Positions 24,443-33,864 of a DNA stretch of 35,163 nucleotides are shown one piece after another. Source of the stretch: Candidatus Sumerlaeota bacterium. GTDB lineage: Bacteria; Sumerlaeota; Sumerlaeia; JADFCW01. The stretch is from positions 1 to 35,163 of the forward strand of contig JADFCW010000030.1 in NCBI GenBank assembly GCA_017161705.1. Reading direction: 5' to 3'. The translations under genes were made by a program, and so were the position numbers. The notes under the pieces are model-generated. The model made no database searches and was not told the DNA's origin. It saw only the letters and a program-made list of their open reading frames with translations. How positions within the stretch are numbered: position 1 is the first letter of the stretch; each line of letters begins with the position of its first letter.

Positions 24443-25234
24443 ATGCACGGGCTTCACAGGCATTATGGCATTAGACCCGCCAACTGCCTGCTGTTTGCCT
24501 GCTGGGCGATGGCGGCAGCGGTTCTGCTCAACGCTCCCCCTCTGGCCGCGCAGCCGTTCGACCGATGGCTGCGCCTGGAGGGCGCCGTCAATTTTCGCGA
24601 CATCGGCGGCTACGATGTTACACCGACCACCCTCGTGGCGCTCGGCCGGGTCTATCGGTCGGCCATGCTGACGAGTCTGACGGCCACGGACGCCGACAAA
24701 ATTCGCTCGCGCGGCATTCGTCATATTCTCGACCTGCGCACGCCGAATGAAGTGGCCGCCGAACCCGACTCGCCGCTTCTCGATGCCTTCACAACCCATA
24801 CCTATATCCCCGTCGGCTTCTTCTCCACCACCAGCCATGTCGTCCGCTATCAGCATCTTATCCGCGACAACAGCCGGCAGTGGCGCCAGGCGTTGTCGCT
24901 CATCGCCGACCGCAATAATCTTCCGCTGAATCTGCATTGTCGGGCCGGCCGCGACCGCGCGGGGATTCTCACCGCGCTGACGTTGAAAACTCTCGGCGTG
25001 CCGCGCGAGACCATCATTCAGGACTATCTGCTCTCCAATCAGGCCTATGGCACAACGGTGGTGTATCGGATTTCGATCGAGACGGCGTTGAATGAAATAG
25101 ATGCCGCCGGCGGCATCGAGGATTATCTCACGTCCATCGGCATCACGGCCGACCAGCGGCGTGCCATCCGCAACAATCTGCTGATTCGACGGCCGGCGGC
25201 AGAGGCGGACCGCCGCTGGCATCTGTATCCATAG
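24443..25234 (+). CDS. Exported Cys-based protein phosphatase (dual-specificity/PTP fold)
   Basis: 263 residues. A signal peptide (about 1-38, hydrophobic LLFACWAMAAAVLLNA, ending PPLAAQ) predicts export. The phosphatase signature HCRAGRDRAG gives the nucleophile C166 and the phosphate-binding R172 (C-x5-R). NFRDIGGY near residue 53 and ILDLRTPNE are typical of bacterial tyrosine phosphatases of the SIW14/DSP-like group; the Asp of DLRTPNE is conserved. Substrates may be phosphotyrosine proteins or phosphoinositide-like compounds, which the sequence cannot decide. AGGA lies about 9 bases before the chosen ATG. The in-frame ATG at 24416 with AGGAAG upstream is an alternative, adding nine residues. 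It stands alone. Confidence 0.8.
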   Translation: MHGLHRHYGIRPANCLLFACWAMAAAVLLNAPPLAAQPFDRWLRLEGAVNFRDIGGYDVTPTTLVALGRVYRSAMLTSLTATDADKIRSRGIRHILDLRTPNEVAAEPDSPLLDAFTTHTYIPVGFFSTTSHVVRYQHLIRDNSRQWRQALSLIADRNNLPLNLHCRAGRDRAGILTALTLKTLGVPRETIIQDYLLSNQAYGTTVVYRISIETALNEIDAAGGIEDYLTSIGITADQRRAIRNNLLIRRPAAEADRRWHLYP

Positions 25235-25391
25235 TTTTGCATGCCGCGCCCCCGCCTCCCGTTTTCCTTTTTGACAGTGCTTTTCCAGTATGGTGTCTGT
25301 CCCCCTGTTGCGTGACCAACGGAGTGAAGGCGGCGTCGGGCCGCACCGATTTTGGTACGCGATCGCAATCTGGTCCCGGAGCAAACCGGCC

Positions 25392-28300
25392 GTGGGTTCT
25401 CCGCAAAAACGTCGTAAGGGCCGCGGTGCGCCGCCGCAACCGGCCATTGTTCCGGCCCCTTCGCAGCCGCTGTTGCGGCAGCCGATGCCCGTCGGCGCGC
25501 CTGTGCCGGACGATGATTCAACACGCCCTTCGGCACCGATTGCAGCGCCCGCGCCGCCTGAGGCAGTTCCTTCGCTCTCTGAGCGGGCGATCATTGAACC
25601 GCCAGGGGTGTGTTTTTGGACCCGCGCCTGCCGCCTGCTCATTCTGCTCATTCTGATCACCGTCCCCCTGCTTTATCCGCTGAGGTTGCCCGACCGCGCC
25701 ATCGAGGCGATCGAAAGCCGCCGCACGGCCTGGTGGTATCCGATTTACGTCAGACAGCTGTATGCCTTTTTGAATTATGGCTATTCGCCCCTGCCGTTGA
25801 AAGAAAGCGCCTTCGGGATTTTGACGGCGGCGTTGGTATTCTGCTGGTTTGGGCGGCTGGTCGTCGGCAGCAGACTGGGATCGCGGCCCGGCGGGCGGAA
25901 GTTTGACTGGCCGTTCTACGGGCCGATCCTTGCCCTGCTGGCCTATGGCGCCCTCTCCCTGCTCTATACTCCCACGTTTTATTGGAGCGTGACCACGTTC
26001 GCGCTCATGGCGACAGGGCTATTGTGGCTGATCGTCGTGACGGAAATGCCGAAATCGCCGCGCACGGTGCGCCGTTGGTTCAATGGAGTGCTGACTGCCG
26101 GCATGGTGGTGGCCGCCTTTGCGTTTCTGCAGGACACCGACAGCCGGCGCGTGATCACCGGCTGGCTGTTCGTCAACATCGAGCGGCTGGCGCAAAGCGA
26201 GCCGACCTATCTGCGACTTCGCATGGGATCGCTCATCGGCCACAATATCGGCGTGTCCAATTTTCTCATGTTCTCCTGGTTTATTTTAATCGCGCGCATG
26301 TTTCAGCGAAGCCCGTGGCGGCGAAAAGTGCTGTGGGGGGGCCTGCTGATCCTCACGGGCTATGTGCTGGCCGCCAGTCAAACGCGAGGCGTCTGGCTGG
26401 TCCTGGGCGCATTGACCCCGCTGCACGTGACGTGGCTGGTGCGAGAGACGCACGTGCGGGTGGACTGGAAGCTGGTCCTGGGCATTATCCTGATTGTGCT
26501 AATCATCCTGACACTCCAGATGATTCCGTCGGAGCGAAACCCGTTCTACTCGCCCGAATCGCCGCTGCTGCGGCGGTTTACGCATTTTTCGCCGCAGCAT
26601 TTGCTCACGGAGACCCGTCTGCGGATTGCGGTCTGTTCGGCGCCGCTTCTGGCCAAGCGACCGCTTCATGGATACGGTCTGGGCAGTTTTCAGTATGTCT
26701 TTCCGCCCGCGCAGGCCGACTATTTCGCGGCCCATCCTCATACGCTTTTGGCTCCCTCGCCGCAGCGCACTGTCCAGGCCCACAGCGACTGGCTGCAGCT
26801 GATGGTCGAGCTGGGGCTGCCGGGTCTGCTGATCGTTTTGGGCGGTCTCTACCTGATGCTGCGGCGGGGATGGAATGCGTGGCAGCGCTTGCGCGGCGGC
26901 AATGTGCGGCTCGAACTGTCCGCTGCGCTGATGAGCGTGGCGGGCGTGATGATGCATGCGCTGGCGGATTTTCCAGGCCACGTGGTTTCGACCATCTCGC
27001 CGGCGCTGTTTTTCCTCGGCGTGTGGACCAGCTGCGGCCGAATAGAGCAGGACCAAACCGCCGCTCAGCCTGGGCCGGGAGCGGCGACAGGAAACGAAAG
27101 GCCGGGCAAGCCGGCCGGCGGGGGCCTTCTTCTGCTTCGAGGTCTTGCCCTTGCTCTGGGACTGGCTGTTGCGGCGGCAGTTGCGGCGGGATTCCATGTT
27201 TATCTGCAGGCCTCGATGCACGAGTCGCTGGGAACAAGCTTCCGCGTGTATTACGGCGATCACGCCGCCGACCCACAAATGACCTACAGCCGGAAACGGC
27301 AAATTCTGCGGCAGGCAATGTACGAACTGAAGAAGGCTCACCGCCTCGTTCCGCTCGATGGCCAGGTGGTGTTCCGCCTCGGCGAGGTTGCGGCGCTGCA
27401 CGGCGTTCTGAATGTAATGGACGTGCTGGAGGCGCGGACGGAAGGCACGTCGGTTGCGAAAGTGCGCGAACTGGTGCGCGGTCAGGAAGCCGACCTTCTG
27501 CTGCGCGAGGCTATTGCCCGCCTGACCGATTGCCAATCCGAAGTGCGCTACCACGAGGTGTTTCATTATCTCGGCATGGCCTACGAGAACCTCTACATGC
27601 TTTACGGATTCGAGGAAGACCGGCAGGAGGCCAAGAAAAACTATCGGCTGGCCGTGCGCTATTCGCCCTGCTTCAGCCGATCGTTGTATCGCTTGTTTGT
27701 GCTGCTGCAAAAGGACCGTCCGCCCAATGTGGCCGAGATGCGGGAAGTCTGCCGCCAAATCGCTTACTACGACCCGGCGATGTTCGAGCGCCAGTTCATT
27801 CAGCCCGTTGTCAAGGCCAACGAACGGCAGGACTACGCGCAAGTGGCGCTCAAAGCCGATGTGCTGCTCGAGGTCATGCCGACGCGCTATGACTTTTGGC
27901 TGTATCGAATCCATGCGCTGGCCTGTCTGGGGCGGGCAAAGGAAGCGGCGTTGATGCTCGACGAATATGAGCGCGTCTTTCCGAACGCCGACCCGCGGTT
28001 CCTCGCCGCCAACAAGATGGAAGTGGCGGCAGGTCTGGGGCGCTGGAGCGAGGCTTTGGCCCATGCCGAGGCCGGACTGGCTTTTGCCGATTTGGCGTTC
28101 TTCCATCCATATCTGTTGGCAGGGCGCGGGCTTGCCCTCGAACGACTGGGCCGCACAAACGAGGCCAAAGCCCTATGGGGGGAATTGGACCGGCTGGGCC
28201 AGGCCGATGCGCGATTCTTTTGCGCCGCAGCCAATGTGTTCTATTACATTGCCGGCGACCGCGCACGCGCCTATGACTATGCTCTGAAGGCTTGCCGCGC

Positions 28301-28457
28301 ATCCGAGGCCATTCCAGCGGCGATCGTCCGCATGGCCGCTGAACTGTCATTCGAGCGCGGGGAGAGGGAAGCGGCTGTCGAGCTGCTCGAACGCGCCCTT
28401 CGGTTCGACCCGGAGGACCCGTTGTCCCTGGCGCTCCTGCGAAACGCAAAGCCGTAA
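25392..28457 (+). CDS. O-antigen ligase-like membrane protein with C-terminal TPR region
   Basis: About 1021 residues from the GTG at 25392. After a Pro/Ala-rich cytoplasmic start (first 75 residues), about ten membrane segments follow. The middle carries TRGVWLVLGAL and, after a large periplasmic loop, HSDWLQLMVELGLPGLLIVLGG, the Wzy_C pattern of O-antigen ligases/polymerases (WaaL/Wzy-type). The last 330 residues form helical TPR-like repeats (RLGEVAALHG, HYLGMAYENLY, KAEVLLE-type, ALEYAL-type). It probably joins or polymerises glycans on a lipid carrier at the outer face of the inner membrane. The GTG has GGAG 10 bases upstream; the in-frame ATG at 25290 lacks a ribosome site and adds 34 residues. 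Confidence 0.8.
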   Translation: MGSPQKRRKGRGAPPQPAIVPAPSQPLLRQPMPVGAPVPDDDSTRPSAPIAAPAPPEAVPSLSERAIIEPPGVCFWTRACRLLILLILITVPLLYPLRLPDRAIEAIESRRTAWWYPIYVRQLYAFLNYGYSPLPLKESAFGILTAALVFCWFGRLVVGSRLGSRPGGRKFDWPFYGPILALLAYGALSLLYTPTFYWSVTTFALMATGLLWLIVVTEMPKSPRTVRRWFNGVLTAGMVVAAFAFLQDTDSRRVITGWLFVNIERLAQSEPTYLRLRMGSLIGHNIGVSNFLMFSWFILIARMFQRSPWRRKVLWGGLLILTGYVLAASQTRGVWLVLGALTPLHVTWLVRETHVRVDWKLVLGIILIVLIILTLQMIPSERNPFYSPESPLLRRFTHFSPQHLLTETRLRIAVCSAPLLAKRPLHGYGLGSFQYVFPPAQADYFAAHPHTLLAPSPQRTVQAHSDWLQLMVELGLPGLLIVLGGLYLMLRRGWNAWQRLRGGNVRLELSAALMSVAGVMMHALADFPGHVVSTISPALFFLGVWTSCGRIEQDQTAAQPGPGAATGNERPGKPAGGGLLLLRGLALALGLAVAAAVAAGFHVYLQASMHESLGTSFRVYYGDHAADPQMTYSRKRQILRQAMYELKKAHRLVPLDGQVVFRLGEVAALHGVLNVMDVLEARTEGTSVAKVRELVRGQEADLLLREAIARLTDCQSEVRYHEVFHYLGMAYENLYMLYGFEEDRQEAKKNYRLAVRYSPCFSRSLYRLFVLLQKDRPPNVAEMREVCRQIAYYDPAMFERQFIQPVVKANERQDYAQVALKADVLLEVMPTRYDFWLYRIHALACLGRAKEAALMLDEYERVFPNADPRFLAANKMEVAAGLGRWSEALAHAEAGLAFADLAFFHPYLLAGRGLALERLGRTNEAKALWGELDRLGQADARFFCAAANVFYYIAGDRARAYDYALKACRASEAIPAAIVRMAAELSFERGEREAAVELLERALRFDPEDPLSLALLRNAKP

Positions 28458-28650
28458 GCGCGGCAGCATGTGAGAGATAGGGAGAGCAGGATGCGGTTGG
28501 TGTCGGGAAAGAACCTTTTTGGACCCTGAAAACCGCCCGCCCGCTTCCCACACGGCCTCCGTCGCCCAGCGATTTTCGGTTGCAAAACATTGCAGCCCGC
28601 CGCAGCGTGTGAAGGCGGCGGCTGATCATGCAACCCCGCGAGAACTTGCC

Positions 28651-29085
28651 ATGAGCGAATTGATTCCGCCCCGCGATCCCAAGATGCTCCTGACCGAGGT
28701 GTCGGCGCGCATCAAGATCAAGGACATCCAGCGGCTTTACGACCTGCGCGACCGTGTCGCGGTCAAATGGTACGAGTCGGGACTGGTGGCCCTGTTGTTC
28801 GTGGCTGCCCTGGCCTTTCTGGCCATTATCGTCAAACTCCTGCCCAATCCCAATCCGATGATCCGCGCGTTTGTGGTTGGATCCAGCGTGGCCTTGATCT
28901 TGATCGTGACGGCCGTGTTGGAGTTTCTTTTGCGCAAATTCAGCGCGCTGCGCACCTTGTACGAGCTGCACAACCGCATGATCGAGGACCTCGACAAGGA
29001 GCTGTCGCGCCTGAAGCAGGAGATGGCCGAGCGGCTGCCGCCGCAGGAGAAGCCGGATGCCGATTCCGCCTCGCCCCCTCGTTGA
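28651..29085 (+). CDS. Small two-helix membrane protein, unknown function
   Basis: 144 residues. I do not recognise the family. Two membrane segments are clear (GLVALLFVAALAFLAIIV and IRAFVVGSSVALILIVTAV, about residues 50-105). A charged helical N-terminus (RIKIKDIQRLYDLRDRV) and a charged, probable coiled-coil C-terminus (LHNRMIEDLDKELSRLKQEM) flank them. The ATG at 28651 is preferred over one at 28519, since the added 44 residues look like translated spacer. The nth gene starts 29 bases before its stop, so the two are probably co-translated. Confidence 0.65.
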   Translation: MSELIPPRDPKMLLTEVSARIKIKDIQRLYDLRDRVAVKWYESGLVALLFVAALAFLAIIVKLLPNPNPMIRAFVVGSSVALILIVTAVLEFLLRKFSALRTLYELHNRMIEDLDKELSRLKQEMAERLPPQEKPDADSASPPR

Positions 29086-29722
29086 CCGGATGCTGCGGCG
29101 CGTGGCCCGATACGCAGCCCGCTGTCGCATCCCTTACGTGACCGTTGAGGCACAGGACCGGCGCGATCCATTTCGAGTGTTGATCTCCTGCCTGCTGAGC
29201 CTGCGCACGAAAGACGCATGCACGGCGGCGGCCTCGCAGCGCCTGTTCGCGCGGGCCGCAACGCCCGCTGCCATGTTGAATCTGGGCGAAGCGGACATCG
29301 CGCAAACTATCTTCCCCGTTGGATTCTATCGCACTAAAGCCAGAAGCATCCGGGCCATTTGCCAGATTCTTCTCGAACGCCACAGCGGGCGGGTTCCCTC
29401 CACAATGGAGGCGCTTCTGGCGCTGCCGGGCGTTGGGCGCAAGACGGCCAATCTAGTTCTGACGATGGGTTTTGGGTTGCCGGGAATTTGTGTAGATACG
29501 CACGTGCACCGGATCTCGAACCGCTGGGGATGGGTCCGGACCCGCACGCCGGAGCAAACAGAAATGGCGCTGCGGGAATGTCTGCCGCGCCGCTATTGGA
29601 TCGCATTCAACAACTGGTTGGTGACGTTCGGGCAGAATTGCTGCACACCGCAGTCGCCGCGGTGCAGCGCCTGTCCAGTGGAAAGCGACTGCCCGAAAGT
29701 CGGAGTGGGCCGGAGACGATGA
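29057..29722 (+). CDS. nth: Endonuclease III
   Basis: 221 residues. Base-excision repair glycosylase/AP lyase for oxidised pyrimidines. The helix-hairpin-helix LPGVGRK begins at 123 with catalytic K129; D147 in VDTHVHRIS is the catalytic Asp. The 4Fe-4S ligands follow the family spacing: C196-x6-C203-x2-C206-x5-C212. The LSLRTKD motif near residue 47 replaces the LSAQTTD of enterobacterial Nth, as in several non-proteobacterial enzymes. AGGAG lies 7 bases before the ATG at 29057, inside the previous gene, and the next ATG overlaps the stop (ATGA). Both overlaps suggest a tight unit. Cytoplasmic. Confidence 0.93.
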   Translation: MPIPPRPLVDRMLRRVARYAARCRIPYVTVEAQDRRDPFRVLISCLLSLRTKDACTAAASQRLFARAATPAAMLNLGEADIAQTIFPVGFYRTKARSIRAICQILLERHSGRVPSTMEALLALPGVGRKTANLVLTMGFGLPGICVDTHVHRISNRWGWVRTRTPEQTEMALRECLPRRYWIAFNNWLVTFGQNCCTPQSPRCSACPVESDCPKVGVGRRR

Positions 29723-30174
29723 AAGGAGAGGGGGCTTTGTCGCCGGAATGGCGCAGTTGGCTCGGCAGGGTTGCCGCAGGGATTGCCTTGGTTTCGGCGG
29801 CAGGCTTCGCGCTGTTCTGGGCGAAATTTGCCGTCGAGGCTCGGCGCGCATGGCTTGCGGGCGAACAGGCGCTGCAGGAAGGCAGGGAAACGGAAGCCCA
29901 GAGCTGTTTCGAGGGCGCCATCCGCAGCCATTGTCCGTTCAACGCGTGGGGCAGGCGTGCGGCCGTTCGGTTGCAGGAAATGGCCGAAGGCTATGAAAAG
30001 GCGGGAAACATCGAGCGCGCCGTAAGCACGTATGAATCTCTCCTGACCTCGCTGGCCGCGATAGACACCGGCTGGAGCCACGCGCGAAGGGAAACTATAG
30101 ACGCGTTGGAAAAGAAAATCCTCGCTCTGCGGAGGGAAATCTCAGCCCAACCCGCCGGGGGAAAAAGAAGTTGA
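29719..30174 (+). CDS. Membrane-anchored helical (TPR-like) protein, unknown function
   Basis: 151 residues. The ATG overlaps the nth stop by 4 bases. One membrane segment (about residues 15-36, AAGIALVSAAGFALFWAKF) anchors a soluble helical region with TPR-like pairs: RRAWLAGEQALQEGRETEAQ and YEKAGNIERAVSTYESLL. That layout suggests a scaffold protein outside or inside the membrane. No specific family is recognised. The in-frame ATG at 29359 lies inside nth and is rejected. Function cannot be assigned, and co-transcription with nth need not mean a repair role. Confidence 0.65.
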   Translation: MKGEGALSPEWRSWLGRVAAGIALVSAAGFALFWAKFAVEARRAWLAGEQALQEGRETEAQSCFEGAIRSHCPFNAWGRRAAVRLQEMAEGYEKAGNIERAVSTYESLLTSLAAIDTGWSHARRETIDALEKKILALRREISAQPAGGKRS

Positions 30175-30259
30175 ACCAAGAAAAATCAAAAAAGGAAAAG
30201 CAGACCGCTTTTTGTTCATCCCCCCATATCGTTTATCCCGTCCCTTCCCTTTCCAGTTC

Positions 30260-31246
30260 CTATTTTTCGATTTCTCCAAATAGCGCCAGCAGGTCGCTTT
30301 TCTCGACGCACGCGGTGCCGACTTTTCCCACCACAATCCCTGCAGCCAGATTGGCCATCTCGACGGCCTCGAATAGCGTTGCACCGCCGGCCAGGCCGAG
30401 AGCAATAAATGCGAGCATGGTATCGCCCGCGCCCGACACATCGAACACCTCGCGCGCTAGCGTGGGAACGTAAACTGGTTTGCATCCGGCCTGAAAGACG
30501 GCCGTGGGCAACGGCCCGCGCGTGATCACGAGCGCCTTGCAGCCGCTGACGCGGCGCAATAGCCGCCCTGCACGTTCCAGATCCGATTGGTCTGCAATCG
30601 CGCGCTTGCAGGCCGCTTCCACCTCGCGCAAGTTGGGCTTGAGAACCGTGGCGCCGCGATAGGCGCGCAGATCGGGGAGCTTGGGATCCACGACAACCGG
30701 TATGTCGGCCTTCTGCGCTGTCTGGAACACGGTCCGGCGAACGTTCTCCGAGAGCACGCCCTTGGCATAGTCAGACATCAGAACCATGTCGGCGCGCGGA
30801 ATGGCGCGGGCAAGATAACCCGTGAGACGTTGTTCCACTTTTCCTTCGACGAAGTTTTTCTCCTCGCGGTCGAGCCGGATAATTTGCTGGCGCTCGGCGG
30901 TGATCCGCGTCTTGGTGGTAGTTGGCCGCCGCGGGTCGGTGAACACGCCTGTACCGCTCACGCCGTCCTGCGCCATCAACTGGCGCACACGTTGCCCCTG
31001 CGGATCGCGCCCAACGACCGCGCACAGTTCCACGCGGACACGGTAGGGCGCAAGGTTGCGCGCGACATTGCCGCAGCCGCCCAGCATCGCGCGTTCGCCT
31101 TGCAACAAAACGACCTGGACGGGCGCCTCCGGGCAAATCCGTTCCACACGCCCATGCACATACACATCCAGCATCAAGTCGCCGACGACCAAAAAACGTT
31201 TGCCGGCGGCGGAATTCAGAATGGATTCGAGTCGGGAAGGATTCAT
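30260..31246 (-). CDS. hldA: D-glycero-beta-D-manno-heptose-7-phosphate kinase
   Basis: 328 residues. PfkB-type sugar kinase making heptose 1,7-bisphosphate for the lipopolysaccharide core or other heptose glycans. Landmarks are VVGDLMLDVYVHG (20-32), GGCGNVARNL, PTTTKTRI, SDYAKGVL, and the kinase signature DVSGAGDTM with catalytic D275. It corresponds to the N-terminal half of HldE (RfaE1); the nucleotidyltransferase half is absent and must be encoded elsewhere. The start has GGAG 7 bases upstream; an in-frame ATG at 31342 adds 32 residues that overlap uppP. Third gene of the rnj operon, 67 bases after uppP. Confidence 0.92.
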   Translation of the reverse strand: MNPSRLESILNSAAGKRFLVVGDLMLDVYVHGRVERICPEAPVQVVLLQGERAMLGGCGNVARNLAPYRVRVELCAVVGRDPQGQRVRQLMAQDGVSGTGVFTDPRRPTTTKTRITAERQQIIRLDREEKNFVEGKVEQRLTGYLARAIPRADMVLMSDYAKGVLSENVRRTVFQTAQKADIPVVVDPKLPDLRAYRGATVLKPNLREVEAACKRAIADQSDLERAGRLLRRVSGCKALVITRGPLPTAVFQAGCKPVYVPTLAREVFDVSGAGDTMLAFIALGLAGGATLFEAVEMANLAAGIVVGKVGTACVEKSDLLALFGEIEK

Positions 31247-31313
31247 GGTTCTCCAGCCTGTGAAGGTCGGGCGCCTAGAGCGCGATAGCGCATAGCAGCG
31301 CACAAGCCAGCAC

Positions 31314-32138
31314 TCATCGCAAGTATCCCCCACTCCATGCAATCAGGGCGGCAATGCCAAGCGCCCAGCAGTAATAGGCAAACCAATGAAGCCGGCCGCG
31401 CCGCACAAATCCGAGCAGAATCCTGAGGGCGATATAGCCGGCCAGAAAGGACGTTGCAAATCCGATCAGCAGCGGGATGACGCCGAGTGCCGCGCCTGCC
31501 TCGCCGATGTCGCGCGCCTTCAGCAACGCCGCGCCGCCCACCGCCGGCAGCGACAGGAGAAACGACACCTGGGCGGCGGTCTCGCGGTCTATGCCGCACA
31601 ACAGTCCCGCCGCAATCGTCGAACCCGACCGCGAAATGCCGGGCGTGATCGCAATCGCTTGCGCGACGCCGACGATCAGCCCGCGGGCGAGCGAAACGTT
31701 CTCCACGCCGACACTGCGCGGACGGCTCCAGCGGGTCGCAAACAGAACCGCTCCCGTAGCGCACAACGCCACCGCCACTAGAAGCGCGTTGCTGAACTCG
31801 ATCTGATCCTCGAAGAGAATTCCGACCCCACCCGCAGGAATGCTTCCGACCACGACGAGCACGATCGTCCATCCCGGCCTGCTGCCGCACCAGCACGTAC
31901 CGGGTTTGCGAACGGCCGTACCAAAGAAGAACACGACCATGTCCCAGACGGGTTTCCAGAACACAAGGAGCGTGGCCAGAAGTGTGCCGAGATGGACCAT
32001 GACCTCGAACGTCGCGGGAAAGTCCGTTCGCAGATGCATGGCTTTTTGGGCAAGGACCAGGTGGCCCGAACTACTTACGGGCAGGAACTCCGTCAGGGCT
32101 TGTACCAATCCGAGAAAAAAAGCCTGGAGTGGGGTCAT
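31314..32138 (-). CDS. uppP: Undecaprenyl-diphosphatase UppP (BacA)
   Basis: 274 residues. Integral membrane phosphatase that recycles undecaprenyl pyrophosphate, the lipid carrier for cell wall and surface glycans. The two catalytic motifs are clear: TEFLPVSSSGH at 16-26 with the catalytic Glu, and TPGISRSGS at 165-173 in a later membrane segment. Length suits the family. The ATG at 32138 overlaps the stop of the RNase J gene (ATGA), giving translational coupling. The in-frame ATG at 32237 lies inside rnj and is rejected. Together with hldA it ties the operon to envelope glycan synthesis. Confidence 0.95.
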   Translation of the reverse strand: MTPLQAFFLGLVQALTEFLPVSSSGHLVLAQKAMHLRTDFPATFEVMVHLGTLLATLLVFWKPVWDMVVFFFGTAVRKPGTCWCGSRPGWTIVLVVVGSIPAGGVGILFEDQIEFSNALLVAVALCATGAVLFATRWSRPRSVGVENVSLARGLIVGVAQAIAITPGISRSGSTIAAGLLCGIDRETAAQVSFLLSLPAVGGAALLKARDIGEAGAALGVIPLLIGFATSFLAGYIALRILLGFVRRGRLHWFAYYCWALGIAALIAWSGGYLR

Positions 32139-33829
32139 ATTTCCACCACCACAGGGAGGATGACGGGGAAGCGTCGGATTTCGCGTTTGAGGAAGTTTTT
32201 CACGGCTCGCCGCACCTCGGTTTTCATCACCGTCCACTCGCCCCGGCTTTCTTCGACGCTGCTATTGATCGTTTCGAGGATGACCTCTTTGCACCGGTTC
32301 AGAAGGTCCGCATTCTCATCCACATAGACTGTGCCGCGGGTGATAATTTCGGGGCCGGCCACGACGCGATTGGACGAACGGTCAATGGCCAGAATGACAA
32401 TGAACATGCCGTCCTGAGCGAGGTGCTGGCGGTCGCGCAATACGACGCGATGGACGTCGCCGATACCCTTGCCGTCCACCAGCGTACGGCCGGCCTGGAA
32501 TAGGGGCTGAACGGTCGCCGCGCCGTTTTCATAGACCCATGCCTGGCCGTTTTCCAATAAGATGGCGCGCGACGGCGGAATACCCATTTCGATGGCCAGA
32601 TCCCGATGGGCCGTCAGGTGGCGCATTTCGCCGTGAATGGGAATGAAATACGTCGGCCGCACAAGGTTGATCAGGCTTTTCATCTCCTCGCGATGGGCAT
32701 GTCCCGACGCATGGACCGGCGCCGTGCGCTCGTAGAGCACCCTGGCGCCGCGCTTGAACAAATGGTTGATCATCCGGAAGATCGCTCGCTCGTTTCCCGG
32801 AATGATCCGCGAGGACAAGATCACCAGATCGCCCGGCTCGATCCGGATCTGACGGTGATCGTCCAGCGCCATGCGGCTGAGGGCCGAAAGCGGCTCGCCC
32901 TGACTGCCGGTAGTCAGGATCACGCGGTCTTCCGGCGGCGTATTGACGAGGTCCTCGATCGGGCAGAAGCTCTCGCGCGGAATATCGAGATAGCCCAGTT
33001 CGGCGGCAATCTCGATGGTGGATTCCATGCTGGAGCCGGAGACAAACACCCGCTTTCGCCGGCGGGCCGCAATGTTCATCACCGATTGAATGCGGTGCAG
33101 CGCCGAGGCAAAACAAGCCACGACCACCGTCCGCTCGGCATCCTCGATCATCTGATCGAGCACGGGCGCAATGGCCGACTCGCTGGTGGTGTTGCCCGGA
33201 CGCTCGACGTTGGTACTGTCGGCGAGCAAGGCCAGCACGCCTTTTTCGCCGTATTCGGCGAATCGGTAGAAATCGAACAGACGTCCGTCCACAGGATGCG
33301 GATCAATCTTGTAGTCACCGCTGTGGATCACCACGCCCGCCGGCGTCGTGATGGCCAGGGCGGTCGAATCCGGAATACTGTGGGTGACCGGAATCCACTC
33401 GACCGTCAGATTGCCCATTCGGATCGGCAGGCGCGGTTTGGTCTCCATGAAGGTGGTCGTGGTGTCGAGGCCGGACTCGCGCAGCTTGTCGCGCACGAGG
33501 GCCAGGGTGAGGCGCGTGCCATAGACGGGCACGCGGACGTCGGGCAGCACGTAGGGCAAGGCGCCGATATGATCTTCGTGGCCGTGCGTGAGGGCGATGC
33601 CGCGGATGCGGTGGCGGTTCTCGCGCAGATACCCGAAGTCGGGGATCACCAGATCAATGCCGAGCATGTCCTCTTCGGGAAACATCTGACCGCAATCAAT
33701 CACGACGATATCCTCGCCGCATTCCACAACGGTCATGTTGAGGCCGATTTCGCCGCAGCCGCCGAGCGGCATGATTTTCAGGACGGGGGGGGCGCTAGCG
33801 GGTTGAGCAGCAGTGGTTTCCGGGGGCAA
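32135..33829 (-). CDS. rnj: Ribonuclease J
   Basis: 564 residues. Metallo-beta-lactamase/beta-CASP ribonuclease with endo- and 5'-3' exonuclease activity in RNA decay and rRNA processing. Visible motifs: GGCGEIGLN near 23-31, the metal site HGHEDHIG at 82-89, HSGDYKIDP, and GHAHREEMKSLINLVRPTYFIPIHGE (the C-terminal beta-CASP motif). The start appears to be TTG at 33829: GGAG lies 10 bases upstream and a promoter-like sequence places a 29-base leader before it. The next ATG, at 33772, would sit inside the first strand. Coding starts with a C8 tract in codons 13-16, a slippage-prone run. The first gene of the rnj-uppP-hldA operon. Confidence 0.92.
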   Translation of the reverse strand: MPPETTAAQPASAPPVLKIMPLGGCGEIGLNMTVVECGEDIVVIDCGQMFPEEDMLGIDLVIPDFGYLRENRHRIRGIALTHGHEDHIGALPYVLPDVRVPVYGTRLTLALVRDKLRESGLDTTTTFMETKPRLPIRMGNLTVEWIPVTHSIPDSTALAITTPAGVVIHSGDYKIDPHPVDGRLFDFYRFAEYGEKGVLALLADSTNVERPGNTTSESAIAPVLDQMIEDAERTVVVACFASALHRIQSVMNIAARRRKRVFVSGSSMESTIEIAAELGYLDIPRESFCPIEDLVNTPPEDRVILTTGSQGEPLSALSRMALDDHRQIRIEPGDLVILSSRIIPGNERAIFRMINHLFKRGARVLYERTAPVHASGHAHREEMKSLINLVRPTYFIPIHGEMRHLTAHRDLAIEMGIPPSRAILLENGQAWVYENGAATVQPLFQAGRTLVDGKGIGDVHRVVLRDRQHLAQDGMFIVILAIDRSSNRVVAGPEIITRGTVYVDENADLLNRCKEVILETINSSVEESRGEWTVMKTEVRRAVKNFLKREIRRFPVILPVVVEI

Positions 33830-33864
33830 GGGTTTTCGTCTCCGCTAAATACAAAACAAAATGC

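Noticed and set aside
25982-28106. Long open frames on both strands inside the O-antigen-ligase gene
   Set aside because: They have no domain match, and the main frame shows continuous membrane segments, a Wzy_C motif and TPR repeats.
30196-30212. Possible bidirectional terminator between the TPR-like protein and hldA
   Set aside because: AAAAGC/GCTTTT has only two G-C pairs, too weak to claim.
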